DNA of 13,981 bases, from the NCBI GenBank assembly GCA_030696545.1, contig JAUYSA010000510.1:1-13981 (forward strand). Reading direction: 5' to 3'. Within the stretch, counting starts at the first letter, position 1. Every line of letters starts with the position of its first letter. The DNA comes from Hyphomonadaceae bacterium. Its GTDB lineage: Bacteria > Pseudomonadota > Alphaproteobacteria > Caulobacterales > Hyphomonadaceae. The position numbers were made by a program, and so were the translations under genes. Positions 13,769 to 13,981 of this stretch are shown here, one piece after another. Below the pieces are notes generated by a model, which was not told the DNA's origin, did no database searches, and was given only the letters and a program-made list of their open reading frames with translations.

Positions 13769-13981
13769 AGAAGCGTCGCCAGGACGCCGAGCATTTTTTC
13801 CCACCCGGCGCGAGAGCGATCGAGATATTCGGCCCATTGGGGCGCCATCTCGTGAGCCAGTGTGAGGGTGCAGCCGTCTGCCGTGGGCACGATGTCTATC
13901 GAGACGGTCGAGCCGTCCGTCTCGGGGGCGATGGCCCAGGTGAAGACGATGCGTCGGGGCGGCGTCAGCTCCAGGAATATG
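13765..13981 (-). CDS. SRPBCC/AHSA1-domain protein, C-terminal part (5' end outside window)
   Basis: Reading the minus strand from the right edge gives 71 residues ending at TAG (13767-13765), with the N-terminal part of the protein beyond the window. The sequence runs IFLELTPPRRIVFTW, then STVSIDIVPTADGCTLTLAHE, then a final amphipathic helix with RAGWEKMLGVLATLL. This strand pattern, the 'P.RIVFTW' block, the 'G.TLTL.H' strand and the long C-terminal helix with GW..ML are the standard end of the activator-of-Hsp90-ATPase-like (AHSA1/DUF1801-neighbour) SRPBCC fold, a hydrophobic ligand-binding cavity often annotated as polyketide cyclase-like. The specific role is unknown. Its stop (CTA on plus) shares four bases with the antiporter stop. 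Confidence 0.8.
   Translation of the reverse strand, partial: IFLELTPPRRIVFTWAIAPETDGSTVSIDIVPTADGCTLTLAHEMAPQWAEYLDRSRAGWEKMLGVLATLL

Noticed and set aside
1..13981. CRISPR array, tRNA, rRNA or insertion sequence
   Set aside because: No regularly spaced repeats, no cloverleaf or rRNA-like stretch, and no transposase or terminal inverted repeats were found on reading either strand.

Overview
The window is high-GC, tightly packed bacterial DNA. The mix of genes (gene-transfer-agent-type capsid and connector genes, a TonB-dependent receptor, an HSD10-like dehydrogenase, a bacterial OPT transporter) points to an alphaproteobacterium, plausibly Caulobacterales/Hyphomonadaceae or a relative. This placement is inferred from gene content; the window holds no rRNA or other marker.

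Layout. (1) 1-1062: the 3' part of an exported-type protein of unknown function, closed by a strong intrinsic terminator. (2) 1205-2440: a complete HK97-fold major capsid gene standing alone, with no portal or prohead protease directly upstream. (3) 2512-3323: two tandem, clearly paralogous SnoaL/NTF2-like proteins. (4) 3597-6011: a TonB-dependent outer-membrane receptor with a hairpin-rich leader and a terminator. (5) 8306 down to 6080, minus strand: a probable three-gene operon of VOC/glyoxalase-fold protein, DUF6454-like lipoprotein and HSD10-like short-chain dehydrogenase. (6) 8362-9338: head-tail connector and DUF3168 tail-terminator genes, overlapping by 4 bases, on the same strand as the capsid. 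(7) 11880 down to 9335, minus strand: a four-helix membrane protein and an OPT oligopeptide transporter. (8) 12089-13768: a YbaL/RosB-type cation:proton antiporter with an RCK domain, meeting the 3' part of an SRPBCC/AHSA1 protein end to end. No gene-free stretch exceeds about 275 bases.

Main point. Capsid, connector and tail-terminator genes are collinear and in the order seen in the Rhodobacter-type gene transfer agent (g5, g6, g8), but about 5.9 kb of unrelated host-type genes separate the capsid from the connector, and no head-closure (g7-like) gene lies between connector and tail terminator. No integrase, lysis, terminase or phage regulator is visible and base composition looks uniform. 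I read this as a broken-up or dispersed domesticated phage head module rather than an active prophage. Whether it works depends on genes outside the window. The genes between may form a small uptake/catabolic set (receptor, lipoprotein, dehydrogenase, VOC protein), but no substrate can be named.
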